The position numbers and the translations under genes are program-made. The notes under the pieces were generated by a model, which had not been told where the DNA came from, did not search any database, and was given only the letters and a program-made list of their open reading frames with translations. DNA of 64,000 nt from Sinomonas susongensis (GTDB lineage Bacteria; Actinomycetota; Actinomycetes; Actinomycetales; Micrococcaceae): NCBI RefSeq assembly GCF_005877005.1, contig NZ_SSNH01000001.1:620001-684000 (forward strand). The letters are read 5' to 3'. Below, piece by piece: positions 51,798-60,579 of the stretch. Numbering within the stretch: the first letter of the stretch is position 1; each line of letters starts with the position of its first letter.

Positions 51798-52370
51798 TTA
51801 GACGAGGGCGTCGAGAAGGGTGTCGAGCTGGGCGACGAGCTTTTGGGGCGAGTGGTGGGCGGGGGAGAGGGTGGCCGTGATCTGCGCCCCGAGCAGGAGG
51901 TCCATCACGGCTCCGACTGAGTTCTCGGGGTCGTCGCCCCGGTAGCCCGCGTCGGCGAGCAGCAGCTTGAGGGACTCGCGCCACTGCTCCATGGCGCGGT
52001 CGTGCACGGCGGCTTTCGCGGGGTCCTGGAGGGCCTTCTGCCAGAACGCGATGGCGACCCGGGCCTCGTTGAGCCGCTCGTCGTCGAGCGGCAGGATCTC
52101 GTGGCAGTACGCGCGGAGGGCCGCCCGGCCCGAGAGGCCTTGGGTGGCCTCCCTCATGCGCCGGTTCGTCTGGGCGAAGATGTGCTCGAACGCGAAGTCG
52201 AGCAGGTGGTCCTTCGTGGGGAAATAGGGTTTGAGGGCACCGTTCGCGAACCCGGCTGCGGCCGCGATGTCCCGCATCGTCGCGCCGTCGAGGCCCTTCT
52301 CGGCGATGATCCGCCAGGTCGCGTCCACGAGCTCCACTCGGCGCTGGTGGTGGTCCACGATCTTCGGCAT
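51798..52370 (-). CDS. TetR family regulator (BetI-like)
   Basis: A 190-residue repressor. The N-terminal helix-turn-helix is [40 protein letters not shown], in pieces typical of TetR/BetI, followed by a BetI-type C-terminal domain. It is divergent from the amine oxidase gene with a 107-bp gap that contains A/T-rich inverted half-sites, so it likely represses tynA and itself. GGAGG precedes the ATG. Confidence 0.88.
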   Translation of the reverse strand: MPKIVDHHQRRVELVDATWRIIAEKGLDGATMRDIAAAAGFANGALKPYFPTKDHLLDFAFEHIFAQTNRRMREATQGLSGRAALRAYCHEILPLDDERLNEARVAIAFWQKALQDPAKAAVHDRAMEQWRESLKLLLADAGYRGDDPENSVGAVMDLLLGAQITATLSPAHHSPQKLVAQLDTLLDALV

Positions 52371-52392
52371 CGCCCTCCGCTTTCTCCCGATC

Positions 52393-52454
52393 TTTTTTCT
52401 ACGGCTGTTGTGATTCAGCTTACAGGCGGTTATTGTCTACGTCTATAGAAAAAA
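52393..52454. promoter_or_regulatory. Inverted TTTTTTCTA/TAGAAAAAA sites between tetR and tynA
   Basis: TTTTTTCTA (52393-52401) and TAGAAAAAA (52446-52454) are 9-bp inverted copies 44 bp apart; the right one overlaps TATAGA, a possible tynA -10. They are A/T-rich islands in a 70% G+C region and are candidate TetR binding sites. Confidence 0.5.
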
Positions 52455-52477
52455 CCGACTTCCAGCCCGGAGGCACC

Positions 52478-54520
52478 ATGAGCACCGAGACGCCGACGTC
52501 CCAGACCCACGAGACCAGCCAGGGAGTCGGCCACGCATGCCACAGCGCGGCAGCGGAAGCGACAGAAGGCAGCGCCTACGCCCTGGCGAGCGCCGAGGAG
52601 ATCAACGCGGTCCGCGAGGTCCTCGCCGAGGTGGGCCGATGGAGCGAGACGACCCGCATCGCGTACCTCGGGCTCGTCGACCCACCGCGCCGTTCGGCTG
52701 CCGACGCCGAGCACGACGGTGCTTCTGCCGAGGCTCCCGTCGACCGGCGCTTCCGGGCGTTCGTGCACGACATCTCCGGGGGTCGGCCGCACGACGTCGT
52801 CGTCTCCGTGACCCACCGGAGCCTGGTCTCCGACGTCGAACTCGACACGGCCGTCATGGGCGAGCTTCCGGTCATGGCGGAGGAGTTCGAGGCCGTCGAG
52901 GAGATCCTCAACGCGGATGGGCGTTGGCTCGAGGCACTCGCGGCCCGCGAGCTGGACGTCGCCAAGGTCCGGGTCGCGCCCCTCTCCGCGGGCGTGTTCG
53001 AGTACCCGGAGGAGAAGGGGCGCAGGATCCTTCGGGGGCTTGCGTTCGTCCAGGAGTCCCCCGAGGACCTTCCCTGGGCCCACCCGGTCGACGGGCTCGT
53101 CGCGTACGTCGACATCGTCAACCGCTCGGTCGACCAGATCCTGGACTTCGGGCCCGTCCCCGTGCCTTCCGAGCACGGCAACTTCACCGACCCGGAGCTC
53201 ACCGGTCCGCTGCGCACAAGCCAGCGGCCGATCGAGATCACACAGCCCGAGGGGCCCAGCTTCACGGTCACCGGGGGAAACCACGTCGAGTGGGAGCGGT
53301 GGAGCCTCGATGTCGGCTTCGACGTGCGCGAGGGCCTCGTGCTGCACAACATCGCATTCGACGACGTCGCCTCGGACTCCCCGCGGAAGGCCAGCGCCCC
53401 GCGTCGGCGGCGGATCCTGGACCGGGCCTCGATCGCCGAGATGGTCGTCCCGTACGGGGACCCGTCGCCCGTGCGCTCGTGGCAGAACTACTTCGACACG
53501 GGCGAGTACCTCGTCGGCCAGTACGCGAACTCGCTCGAGCTGGGCTGCGACTGCCTCGGCGAGATCACGTACCTGAGCCCGGTGGTGAGCGACTCGTTCG
53601 GCAACCCGAGGACCATCCGCAACGGCATCTGCATGCACGAGGAGGACTGGTCGATCCTGGCCAAGCACTCGGACCTGTGGGCGGGCGTGGACTACGTTCG
53701 GCGCAACCGTCGCCTCGTCATCAGCTTCTTCACCACGATCGGAAACTACGACTACGGCTTCTACTGGTACCTCTACCTCGACGGCACGATCGAGTTCGAG
53801 GCGAAGGCGACCGGCGTGGTGTTCACGAGCGCGTACCCCGGCAAGGGCTACGAGTACGCGTCGGAGCTCGCCCCCGGCCTGGGTGCGCCCTTCCACCAGC
53901 ACCTGTTCAGCGCACGCCTCGACTTCGCCCTCGACGGCGGCCCGAACCGGGTCGAGGAGGAGGACGCCGTGCGCGTCCCCCTTGGTCCCGGCAACGAGCG
54001 CGGCAACGCGTTCACGCGCCGCCGCACCGTGATCCGCCGCGAGTCCGAAGGGGCCCGCAGCGCCGACATGGCGGCTGGCCGCACGTGGATCGTGTCCAAC
54101 CCCGAGTCCCTCAACAGGCTCGGGGAGCCGATCGGCTACAAGCTGCACCCGCAGGGGCAGCCCATGCTGCTCGCGGACCCGTCCTCCTCAGTCGCTCGGC
54201 GCGCCGCGTTCGCGATCAGGGACCTGTGGGTCACCGCCTATGACGAGGCGGAGCGGTATCCGACAGGGGACTTCGTCAACCAGCACTCCGGCGGCGCAGG
54301 CCTCCCGGCCTTCCAGGCCCGGGACCGCGACCTCGACGGCACCCAGCTGGTCGTCTGGCACACCTTCGGCCTCACCCATTTCCCCCGCACTGAGGACTGG
54401 CCCATCATGCCTGTGGACCACGTGGGGTTCCGCCTCCGGCCAGAGGGATTCTTCGACCGCAGCCCCGTCCTCGACGTCCCCCCGTCGGCCCCGCGCGAGG
54501 GCGGCCACTGCCACCCCTAG
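52478..54520 (+). CDS. tynA: Copper-containing primary amine oxidase (tyramine/phenylethylamine type)
   Basis: A 680-residue topaquinone oxidase. The TPQ precursor is Tyr424 in [14 protein letters not shown]; copper ligands are probably His in [12 protein letters not shown] and in the C-terminal [15 protein letters not shown]-terminal N2/N3 domains precede. There is no signal peptide, as in the Arthrobacter phenylethylamine oxidase. It converts arylethylamines to aldehydes, NH3 and H2O2. ATG 52478 has GGAGG upstream. Next gene is a permease; the hpa operon nearby degrades the acid product. Confidence 0.92.
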   Translation: MSTETPTSQTHETSQGVGHACHSAAAEATEGSAYALASAEEINAVREVLAEVGRWSETTRIAYLGLVDPPRRSAADAEHDGASAEAPVDRRFRAFVHDISGGRPHDVVVSVTHRSLVSDVELDTAVMGELPVMAEEFEAVEEILNADGRWLEALAARELDVAKVRVAPLSAGVFEYPEEKGRRILRGLAFVQESPEDLPWAHPVDGLVAYVDIVNRSVDQILDFGPVPVPSEHGNFTDPELTGPLRTSQRPIEITQPEGPSFTVTGGNHVEWERWSLDVGFDVREGLVLHNIAFDDVASDSPRKASAPRRRRILDRASIAEMVVPYGDPSPVRSWQNYFDTGEYLVGQYANSLELGCDCLGEITYLSPVVSDSFGNPRTIRNGICMHEEDWSILAKHSDLWAGVDYVRRNRRLVISFFTTIGNYDYGFYWYLYLDGTIEFEAKATGVVFTSAYPGKGYEYASELAPGLGAPFHQHLFSARLDFALDGGPNRVEEEDAVRVPLGPGNERGNAFTRRRTVIRRESEGARSADMAAGRTWIVSNPESLNRLGEPIGYKLHPQGQPMLLADPSSSVARRAAFAIRDLWVTAYDEAERYPTGDFVNQHSGGAGLPAFQARDRDLDGTQLVVWHTFGLTHFPRTEDWPIMPVDHVGFRLRPEGFFDRSPVLDVPPSAPREGGHCHP

Positions 54521-54596
54521 TCGCGGCTTGGCCCCACGCGCTGAGCCTCGCTCCCGAGGACAAGAAGCGTTCGCTGTGGGACAAGTCACACGGCAC

Positions 54597-54626
54597 GCGG
54601 CCGCAGCACGATGGTGCTGCGGCCGC
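54597..54626 (+). terminator. Perfect hairpin between tynA and permease genes
   Basis: GCGGCCGCAGCAC and GTGCTGCGGCCGC form a 13-bp stem with a 4-nt loop, 77 bp after the tynA stop and 39 bp before the permease ATG. It may attenuate read-through. Confidence 0.75.
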
Positions 54627-54664
54627 AGCCGCATCCAACGATCCTTATTGAGACTGGAGAACCC

Positions 54665-56176
54665 ATGAGCATCGAGACGAGCTCGCACCGCGCGAAGGGG
54701 GGCACGCCAGCCGTGGCACACGCAAGGGAGCGTAGGCTCGGCGTGGCGTCGGTGACCATGATGATCATCGCCGCTTCCGCGCCGCTGACTGTCCTCGCCG
54801 GCGGCGTGACGACGACCTTCGCCGTGACAGGGCTCCTCGGTGTGCCCCTGTCGTATCTGATCCTGGGGGCCGTGCTGGCCGTCTTCGCGGTGGGCTACGC
54901 CGCGATGAGCCGTCACGTCACCAACGCCGGCGCGTTCTACGCGTACGTCTCCCAAGGCATCTCCCGCCCCGCCGGAGTCGGGGCCTCGCTCGTGGCGCTC
55001 ATGGCCTACAACCTCATGCAGGTCGGCATCTACGGGCTCTTCGGCTTCACGGTCTCCTCGCTCCTGTCCGCGAGGTTCGGCCTCAGCGTCCCGTGGTGGA
55101 TTCCGGTGATCATCTGCATCGCGGTCGTCGCAGTGCTCGGCGTCAACCGCGTCGACCTCTCGGCCAAGGTCCTGGGTGGGCTTGTCGCCCTCGAGTTCCT
55201 CGTCGTCATCGTGTACGACGTCGTCTCATTCGCCGTTGCCCCCGAGGGTGTCACAGCGGCCCCGCTCTCGCCCGCCAGCCTGTTCGTCCCGGGCGTGGGA
55301 GCGGTCCTCTCGTTCGGGGTCGCCGCGTTCATGGGCTTCGAGTCCGCGGCGATCTATGGCGAGGAAGCCAAGGACCCGCAGCGGACCATCCCGCGCGCGA
55401 CCTACACCGCGGTCGGCGTCATCGCGGTCTTCTACGCCGTCTCCTCGTGGGCCATGGCCGTGGGCACGGGACCGTCGCAGCTCTTCGACGCGGCAGGGAA
55501 GCAGGGGCCGGACCTCGTCTTCGGCTTCCTCTCCGGCCACGTCGGCCAGCTGGTCGCGGACATCGCACAGGTGCTGTTCTGCACGAGCCTCTTCGCGGCC
55601 CTCGTGAGCTTCCACAACGCGGTGGCGCGCTACTTCTTCTCCCTCGGCCGCGAGCGCGTCATCCCCGCATGGCTCGAGGCGACGAGCCGCCACGGTGCGC
55701 CCAAGGCGGGCTCCCTCGTCCAGACCGGGATCGCCGTCATCGTGACCGTTGCCTTCGCGATCGCCGGGAACGGAGCCGACCCGCTCTATCCCGTGCTCAC
55801 GATGTTCACCTGGCTCACGAACGCCGGCGCGATGGGCCTTGTACTGCTCATGGCGGTCGTCTCGGTGGCCGTCATCGGCTTCTTCCGGCGGCGCCGTCGG
55901 CTCGCCCAGGGCGCGTGGTCGGCCGTCGTGGCCCCCGCCATCGGCGCGGTCGCCCTCGCGGTCATCTTCGGCTTCATCGTCGCGAACTTCGACGTGCTGC
56001 TCGGCCAGACGGAGTCCAGCCCCGTGAGCTTCATCCTTCCGGCCCTGATCATCGTCCCGGGGGTGGCAGGGATCTTCTGGGCGCTCCGGATCCGCCGCGT
56101 GGATCCGGCCGTGTACCAGCGGATCGGGCATGGCGAGGAAGAGACGAGGGCGCACCACCTGGGCGAGGACGACTAG
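54665..56176 (+). CDS. APC family amine/amino acid permease
   Basis: A 503-residue permease with about 12 helices. The N-terminal cytoplasmic stretch (about 30 residues) is followed by SVTMMIIAASAPLTVLAGG in helix 1; GFESAAIYGEEAKDPQRTIPRA in the middle is a strong APC signature. By position it imports the amine oxidised by TynA. GGAGAACCC lies before ATG 54665. Ends with a hydrophilic tail (GEEETRAHHLGEDD). Confidence 0.88.
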   Translation: MSIETSSHRAKGGTPAVAHARERRLGVASVTMMIIAASAPLTVLAGGVTTTFAVTGLLGVPLSYLILGAVLAVFAVGYAAMSRHVTNAGAFYAYVSQGISRPAGVGASLVALMAYNLMQVGIYGLFGFTVSSLLSARFGLSVPWWIPVIICIAVVAVLGVNRVDLSAKVLGGLVALEFLVVIVYDVVSFAVAPEGVTAAPLSPASLFVPGVGAVLSFGVAAFMGFESAAIYGEEAKDPQRTIPRATYTAVGVIAVFYAVSSWAMAVGTGPSQLFDAAGKQGPDLVFGFLSGHVGQLVADIAQVLFCTSLFAALVSFHNAVARYFFSLGRERVIPAWLEATSRHGAPKAGSLVQTGIAVIVTVAFAIAGNGADPLYPVLTMFTWLTNAGAMGLVLLMAVVSVAVIGFFRRRRRLAQGAWSAVVAPAIGAVALAVIFGFIVANFDVLLGQTESSPVSFILPALIIVPGVAGIFWALRIRRVDPAVYQRIGHGEEETRAHHLGEDD

Positions 56177-56303
56177 GGTCTGAACGCCCTAGCCGATGCA
56201 TCCCTGAAGGAGACAGTTTGGAAGTGGCGTGGGCTCGCCTCGGTGCAGGGTAGGTAGCGGTACCCAGCCGGGCGAGTCCACGCTGGCCTGTGCCCATGCT
56301 GGC

Positions 56304-57059
56304 CTACCCGGGCGCTGGCCTGTCCAGGGGCGCGTCCCGGTGCTCGAGCAATCCGCGGACCTCGTCGTCGCTGCACTGCGGGAAGCCCTTGTAGGCCCCG
56401 CCGACCGAGAGGAAGGCCGGAGGCTGGTGCGGGCACACGACCCGATCCGCCACTTCGGCAAGATCCTCGACGACTCCCGGCGGAGCGACCGGCAGGGCGA
56501 GGACGACGGCGCGCGCACCCGCCGCCCGGACTGCGGCGATCGCCGCCCTCGCGGTGTCCCCGGTCGCGGCGCCGTCGTCGCACACGATGACCGTGCGACC
56601 GGCCGCCCCCTGGCGGCGACCAGCGAGGAAGAGGGCCTCCTGACGCTCGAGCTCGGAGATCTCACGTTGGCGCCCCCTCTCGAGCGACGCATTCGCGAAT
56701 CCCGCAGCGAGGAGGCGGCGGACCAGGGGCATGTCCACATCGGCGCAGCGCTCGCCGTCGCACGAGGCGATTGCCCCGAAGGCGACCTCCTCGTGGCCCG
56801 GGATGCCCAGCTTCCTGGCGGGCACGACGTCGAACGGCAGGCCAAGGGCACGCGCCACCTCGGCAGCCACCGCGACCCCGCCGCGGCTCAGGCCGACGAC
56901 GAGGGGGAGGTGCCCCGATCCCGGCAGGCTGTCTCCGGTCGGGCTCTCTCGGAACACGGTGCCCCTGAGCGCCGACGCAAGGACGCGCCCCGCGTGGGCG
57001 CGGTCCAGGTAGAGGCCCGTGCCCTCATCCGCTGGTCCAGCCCCCGGGGATGAGGCCAT
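56304..57059 (-). CDS. Phosphoribosyltransferase domain protein
   Basis: A 251-residue type I PRTase-fold protein. VIVCDDGAATGDTARAAI is the PRPP motif; VVGLSRGGVAVAAEVARALG and VVPARKLGIPGHEEVAFGAI match the predicted phosphoribosyltransferase/erythromycin-esterase-associated family. No specific base-binding motif shows. Single gene. Downstream, 56177-56303 contains only imperfect GGCCTG-type repeats and a short possible hairpin. Confidence 0.85.
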   Translation of the reverse strand: MASSPGAGPADEGTGLYLDRAHAGRVLASALRGTVFRESPTGDSLPGSGHLPLVVGLSRGGVAVAAEVARALGLPFDVVPARKLGIPGHEEVAFGAIASCDGERCADVDMPLVRRLLAAGFANASLERGRQREISELERQEALFLAGRRQGAAGRTVIVCDDGAATGDTARAAIAAVRAAGARAVVLALPVAPPGVVEDLAEVADRVVCPHQPPAFLSVGGAYKGFPQCSDDEVRGLLEHRDAPLDRPAPG

Positions 57060-57139
57060 GATGTCAGTATGCGCGCTCAGGCCGCCGGCGTCCGGGTAAG
57101 GATGCTCCAGTCGATTCTGGTGGTGCGAGGTGATGAGCT

Positions 57140-57751
57140 GTGAGTCCTGGGGGAGCTGACGAGCTGAGGCGGCGCCTTGAACGCGCCGCCGAGCTCAGGG
57201 CGGCCGGGGACGCGGAGAGCGATCCTGAGCAGGCCGCCGAGGAGGAGCTGCGCAAGAAGCGCCTGAAGTTCGACCCTGCGGTCCGAGCGGAGTACCTCGT
57301 GCGGGACGCGATGGCGCGCGGCGAGTTCGACAACCTCAAATACGCCGGGAAGCCGATCCCGGGACTGGGCGGGACGTACGATCCCGACTGGTGGATCAAA
57401 GGCCTCATCCAGCGCGAGCAGCTGACCGGCCTGGGGCCGAAGGCCTTGCTCCTGCGCGTCGAGGACGCGCAGATGGACGAGCGCCTCGACACGTTCTCGA
57501 GCGAGCGCGAGGTGCGCGCGGCCGTGGAGGACTTCAACGCGAGGGTGATCGATGCGCGGCGGCAGCTCGAGGGCGGGCCGCCCGTGATCACGAAGACCCG
57601 GGACGTCGACGGCGAGGTGCAGCGGTGGCGCGAGCGGCGGGAAGAACGGTCGGCCGCGGCTCGGAGCGATGAGGAGGAGGCTGCGGCCGAGGAGGAGGTG
57701 CGGAGGAAGCAGCGCACATGGTGGCGGCGGCTCTGGCGGGGGCAGCACTAG
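57140..57751 (+). CDS. DUF1992 (DNAJC28-type) protein
   Basis: A 203-residue soluble protein. VRDAMARGEFDNLKYAGKPIPG is the DUF1992 core, preceded and followed by charged helices, ending in a basic Trp/Arg stretch (RTWWRRLWRGQ). In eukaryotes this domain is in DnaJ subfamily C member 28; the bacterial function is unknown. It starts at GTG 57140 with GAGGTGATGAGC upstream. It converges on hpaI with a 34-bp gap. Confidence 0.87.
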   Translation: MSPGGADELRRRLERAAELRAAGDAESDPEQAAEEELRKKRLKFDPAVRAEYLVRDAMARGEFDNLKYAGKPIPGLGGTYDPDWWIKGLIQREQLTGLGPKALLLRVEDAQMDERLDTFSSEREVRAAVEDFNARVIDARRQLEGGPPVITKTRDVDGEVQRWRERREERSAAARSDEEEAAAEEEVRRKQRTWWRRLWRGQH

Positions 57752-57785
57752 GCCATGTGCCTGGCCGCCCCCGCCAGGCGAGGTG

Positions 57786-58634
57786 TCAGTAGCCCGCCGG
57801 CCGCTCGGCGTCGTCCGTGCCCGGGTCTGAGAAGCGGACGGCGAGCTCCTCGCTCGAGCGCGCGAGGATGGCGACGTCCGCGCCCACGAGGACGAAGCGG
57901 GCGCCCGCCTCGATGTACCGGCGTGCCGTCGCCTCGACGAACGCGTTGACGCCTGCGGGCTTCCCCGCCGTCTGCGCGGCGGCGAGGCAGCGTTCGACGG
58001 CGGAGACCACCTCGGGATGCTCCTGCTGGCCCAGGTAGCCCATCGACGCAGCGAGGTCGGACGGGCCGATGAAGATCGCGTCGACGCCGTCGACGGCGAG
58101 GATCTCGTCGACGTTGCCCACCGCCTCGGCCGTCTCGATCTGCACCGCGAGCGAGATGGTCTCGTCGGCCCGGGCGAGGTAGTCCGGGATCCGGTTCCAG
58201 CGGGCCGCACGCGCCAGCGCGGACCCGACCCCGCGCACGCCGTGCGGCGGGTACCGCACGGCGGCGACGGCGGCCCGCGCCTGCTCGGCGTCGTTGACCA
58301 TCGGGATGAGGAGGTTCTGCGCGCCGAGGTCGAGGTATTGCTTGATCAGCACGACGTCGTTCCACGGCAGGCGCACCATGGGCAGGACGGGGTAGCCGTG
58401 CACGGCCTGAAGCTGCGCGAGGACAGACTCGAGCGAGTTGGGGCTGTGCTCGGTGTCGATGAGGATCCAGTCCGCACCGGAACCCGCCATGATCTCGGCG
58501 ACGAGAGCGCTGCCGGAGCAGACCCAGAGGCCGATCTTCGCTCGCGCTTCGCCGCCTCCCTGGGCCTTGTCCTGTCCCTCCGGCTGGGCGAGCGCGTGCC
58601 GGAACGTCCGCTCGGGCTCTAGGCGAAACGGCAT
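57786..58634 (-). CDS. hpaI: 4-hydroxy-2-oxoheptane-1,7-dioate aldolase
   Basis: A 282-residue HpcH/HpaI aldolase. IGLWVCSGSALVAEI, DWILIDTEHSPNSLE, VQIETAEAVGNVDEIL (metal Glu) and AIFIGPSDLAASMG (metal Asp) are intact. It cleaves 4-hydroxy-2-oxoheptanedioate to pyruvate and succinic semialdehyde, the last step of the homoprotocatechuate path. It overlaps the hydratase gene by 16 nt and is last in the operon. An N-terminal Gln-rich stretch of about 30 residues is unusual. Confidence 0.92.
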   Translation of the reverse strand: MPFRLEPERTFRHALAQPEGQDKAQGGGEARAKIGLWVCSGSALVAEIMAGSGADWILIDTEHSPNSLESVLAQLQAVHGYPVLPMVRLPWNDVVLIKQYLDLGAQNLLIPMVNDAEQARAAVAAVRYPPHGVRGVGSALARAARWNRIPDYLARADETISLAVQIETAEAVGNVDEILAVDGVDAIFIGPSDLAASMGYLGQQEHPEVVSAVERCLAAAQTAGKPAGVNAFVEATARRYIEAGARFVLVGADVAILARSSEELAVRFSDPGTDDAERPAGY

Positions 58635-59404
58635 GTCACTGTCCCCAGGGGTCCGTAGTCGGCGAACACGGTGTCTCCCTCGTACACCCACATGGGCCGA
58701 GTGAAGGATCCGGCGAGGACGAGGTCGCCGGCCCTCAGGGACTGCCCGTGCTGGGCGAGCTTGTCGGCGAGCCACGCGACCCCGCTCGCAGGGTGGTTGA
58801 GGACGCCGGCAGCAACCCCGGTCTCGACGATCTCCTGATTCTGGTAGAGGAGAGCGGAGACCCAGCGGAGGTCGACGTCGTGCGGCCGCACCGGGCGCCC
58901 GCCGACCACCATGGCGCCCATCGCCGCGTTGTCCGAGATCGTGTCGACAATGGTGCGGCCCTGCATCTCGATGCGGGAGTCGAGGATCTCGAGGGCCGGG
59001 ACCACGTAGTCCGTGGCGTCGAGGACGTCGAAGAGCGTGACGCCCGGGCCCTTGAGGTCCTGGCTGAGCCGGAACGCGAGCTCGACCTCGATCCTGGGAT
59101 GCGTGTAACGCTTCCACTCGACCACTGCCGCGTTCCCGAGGACCATGTCGTCGAAGATGACTCCGTAGTCCGGCTCCGTGATCCCGGTCGCGGCCTGCAT
59201 CGCCTTGGACGTCAGCCCGATCTTGCGGCCGACGACACGCTTGCCCTGAGCCTCGAGCCGAGAGGCCCAGAGCTTCTGCACCGCGTACGAGTCCTCGATG
59301 TCCATGCCCTCGTACCGGGTGTGGAGGAGTGCGACGGGAGTGCGGGTCCGCCCGGCCTCGACGAGTTCGTCGGCGATCTTCTCGATGGTCTGGGGATCCA
59401 GCAC
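58619..59404 (-). CDS. hpaH: 2-oxo-hepta-3-ene-1,7-dioate hydratase
   Basis: A 261-residue hydratase of the FAH/MhpD family. GRKIGLTSKAMQAATGI, EPDYGVIFDDMVLG, HPRIEVELAFRLSQDL (metal Glu) and VLAGSFTRPM are characteristic. It hydrates 2-oxohept-3-enedioate to the HpaI substrate. Start is a GTG 3 nt after the hpaD stop, so translation is coupled. Confidence 0.93.
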   Translation of the reverse strand: MLDPQTIEKIADELVEAGRTRTPVALLHTRYEGMDIEDSYAVQKLWASRLEAQGKRVVGRKIGLTSKAMQAATGITEPDYGVIFDDMVLGNAAVVEWKRYTHPRIEVELAFRLSQDLKGPGVTLFDVLDATDYVVPALEILDSRIEMQGRTIVDTISDNAAMGAMVVGGRPVRPHDVDLRWVSALLYQNQEIVETGVAAGVLNHPASGVAWLADKLAQHGQSLRAGDLVLAGSFTRPMWVYEGDTVFADYGPLGTVTCRFA

Positions 59405-59407
59405 GTC

Positions 59408-60541
59408 TCAGACCTGGCTTCCCAGCTTGAAGCCCTTCGAGGCCTCGCCGCGGTAGGAGCCCGCGTCGTCGCCCGCGCGTGTGTAGGAGAAGCCGTCGGC
59501 GCCGATCGTCACGGCCATCTCGGACTTGTCCTCGCGCTTGATGACCTCCTGCGGGTTCCCGTCCAGGTCGAGCACGAGCGAGGCCTCCGTGTACCAGCTG
59601 GGGACCACGGGGTTGCCCCACCAGTCACGGCGCTGGTTGTCGTGGACATCCCACGTGATGGTGGGGTTGTCCGGGTCGCCCGTGTAGTAGTCCTGCGTGT
59701 AGATCTCCACACGGTGCCCGTCCGGGTCGAGGATGTAGAGGTAGAACGCGTTGGACACCCCGTGGCGGCCGGGCCCGCGCTCGATCCGGTCCGACATGCG
59801 CAGCGCGCCCATCTTGTCGCAGATCTGGATGATGTTGTGCTTCTCGTGGGTCGAGAACGCGATGTGGTGCAGGCGCGGACCGTCGCCGCCGGTGAGGGCG
59901 GTGTCGTGGACGGTCTCCTTGCGGTGCAGCCAGGCCGCGTACGTGGTGCCCTCGGAGTCCTTGATGTCCTCCGAGACGCGGAAGCCGAGGCCCTCGAGGT
60001 AGGTGCGGCCCCGCGGCACGTCGGGAGTGACCTGGTTGAAGTGGTCGAGGCGCACGAGCTCGCCCGCCGAGTACAGGTCATAGCGCATGTGGAGGCGCTC
60101 CACGTGCTCGACCTCGTAGAAGAACTCGTACGGGAAGCCCAGGGGATCCTCGACGCGCACGGCGTCGCCGATGCCCCGGACGAAGCCCTCCTTGCGGCGT
60201 TCGGTGCGGCAGCCGAGTTCTCGGAAGTAGGCCTCGGCGCGGTCCACGTCCTCCGGTGTGCGCACGCGGAACGCGAACGCCGCGGCGGCAGCGATCGGTC
60301 CCTTGCGCAGCACGAGGTTGTGGTGGATGAACTCCTCGAAGGAACGCAGGTAGATCGCCTCGTCGTCCTCGTACGTCACGTGGAGGCCGAGGAGGTCCAC
60401 GTAGAAGTCGCGGGACCGCTTGAGGTCGGTGACGACGAGGTCGAGGTAGGCGCAGCGGACAATATCGGGCGCGGGGACGGAGGGCACAAGGCCGGATGGG
60501 TCGCTGGTGGGACGGTGGGCGGATTCGGTGTTGTCGGTCAC
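59408..60541 (-). CDS. hpaD: 3,4-dihydroxyphenylacetate 2,3-dioxygenase (Mn-type, MndD-like)
   Basis: A 377-residue extradiol dioxygenase of the VOC family. VPAPDIVRCAYLDLVVTDL, FIHHNLVLRKGPIAA, and the metal ligands His (LVRLDHFNQV), His (PRLHHIAFST) and Glu (HRVEIYTQDYY) are as in the manganese enzyme described from Arthrobacter globiformis. It opens homoprotocatechuate to 5-carboxymethyl-2-hydroxymuconate semialdehyde. GTG 60541 has AGGAG 7 nt upstream; ATG 60556 overlaps that site. Confidence 0.94.
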   Translation of the reverse strand: MTDNTESAHRPTSDPSGLVPSVPAPDIVRCAYLDLVVTDLKRSRDFYVDLLGLHVTYEDDEAIYLRSFEEFIHHNLVLRKGPIAAAAAFAFRVRTPEDVDRAEAYFRELGCRTERRKEGFVRGIGDAVRVEDPLGFPYEFFYEVEHVERLHMRYDLYSAGELVRLDHFNQVTPDVPRGRTYLEGLGFRVSEDIKDSEGTTYAAWLHRKETVHDTALTGGDGPRLHHIAFSTHEKHNIIQICDKMGALRMSDRIERGPGRHGVSNAFYLYILDPDGHRVEIYTQDYYTGDPDNPTITWDVHDNQRRDWWGNPVVPSWYTEASLVLDLDGNPQEVIKREDKSEMAVTIGADGFSYTRAGDDAGSYRGEASKGFKLGSQV

Positions 60542-60579
60542 GGTGTCTCTCCTCATTGAGCGTTCTCGGGATGTGGGCG

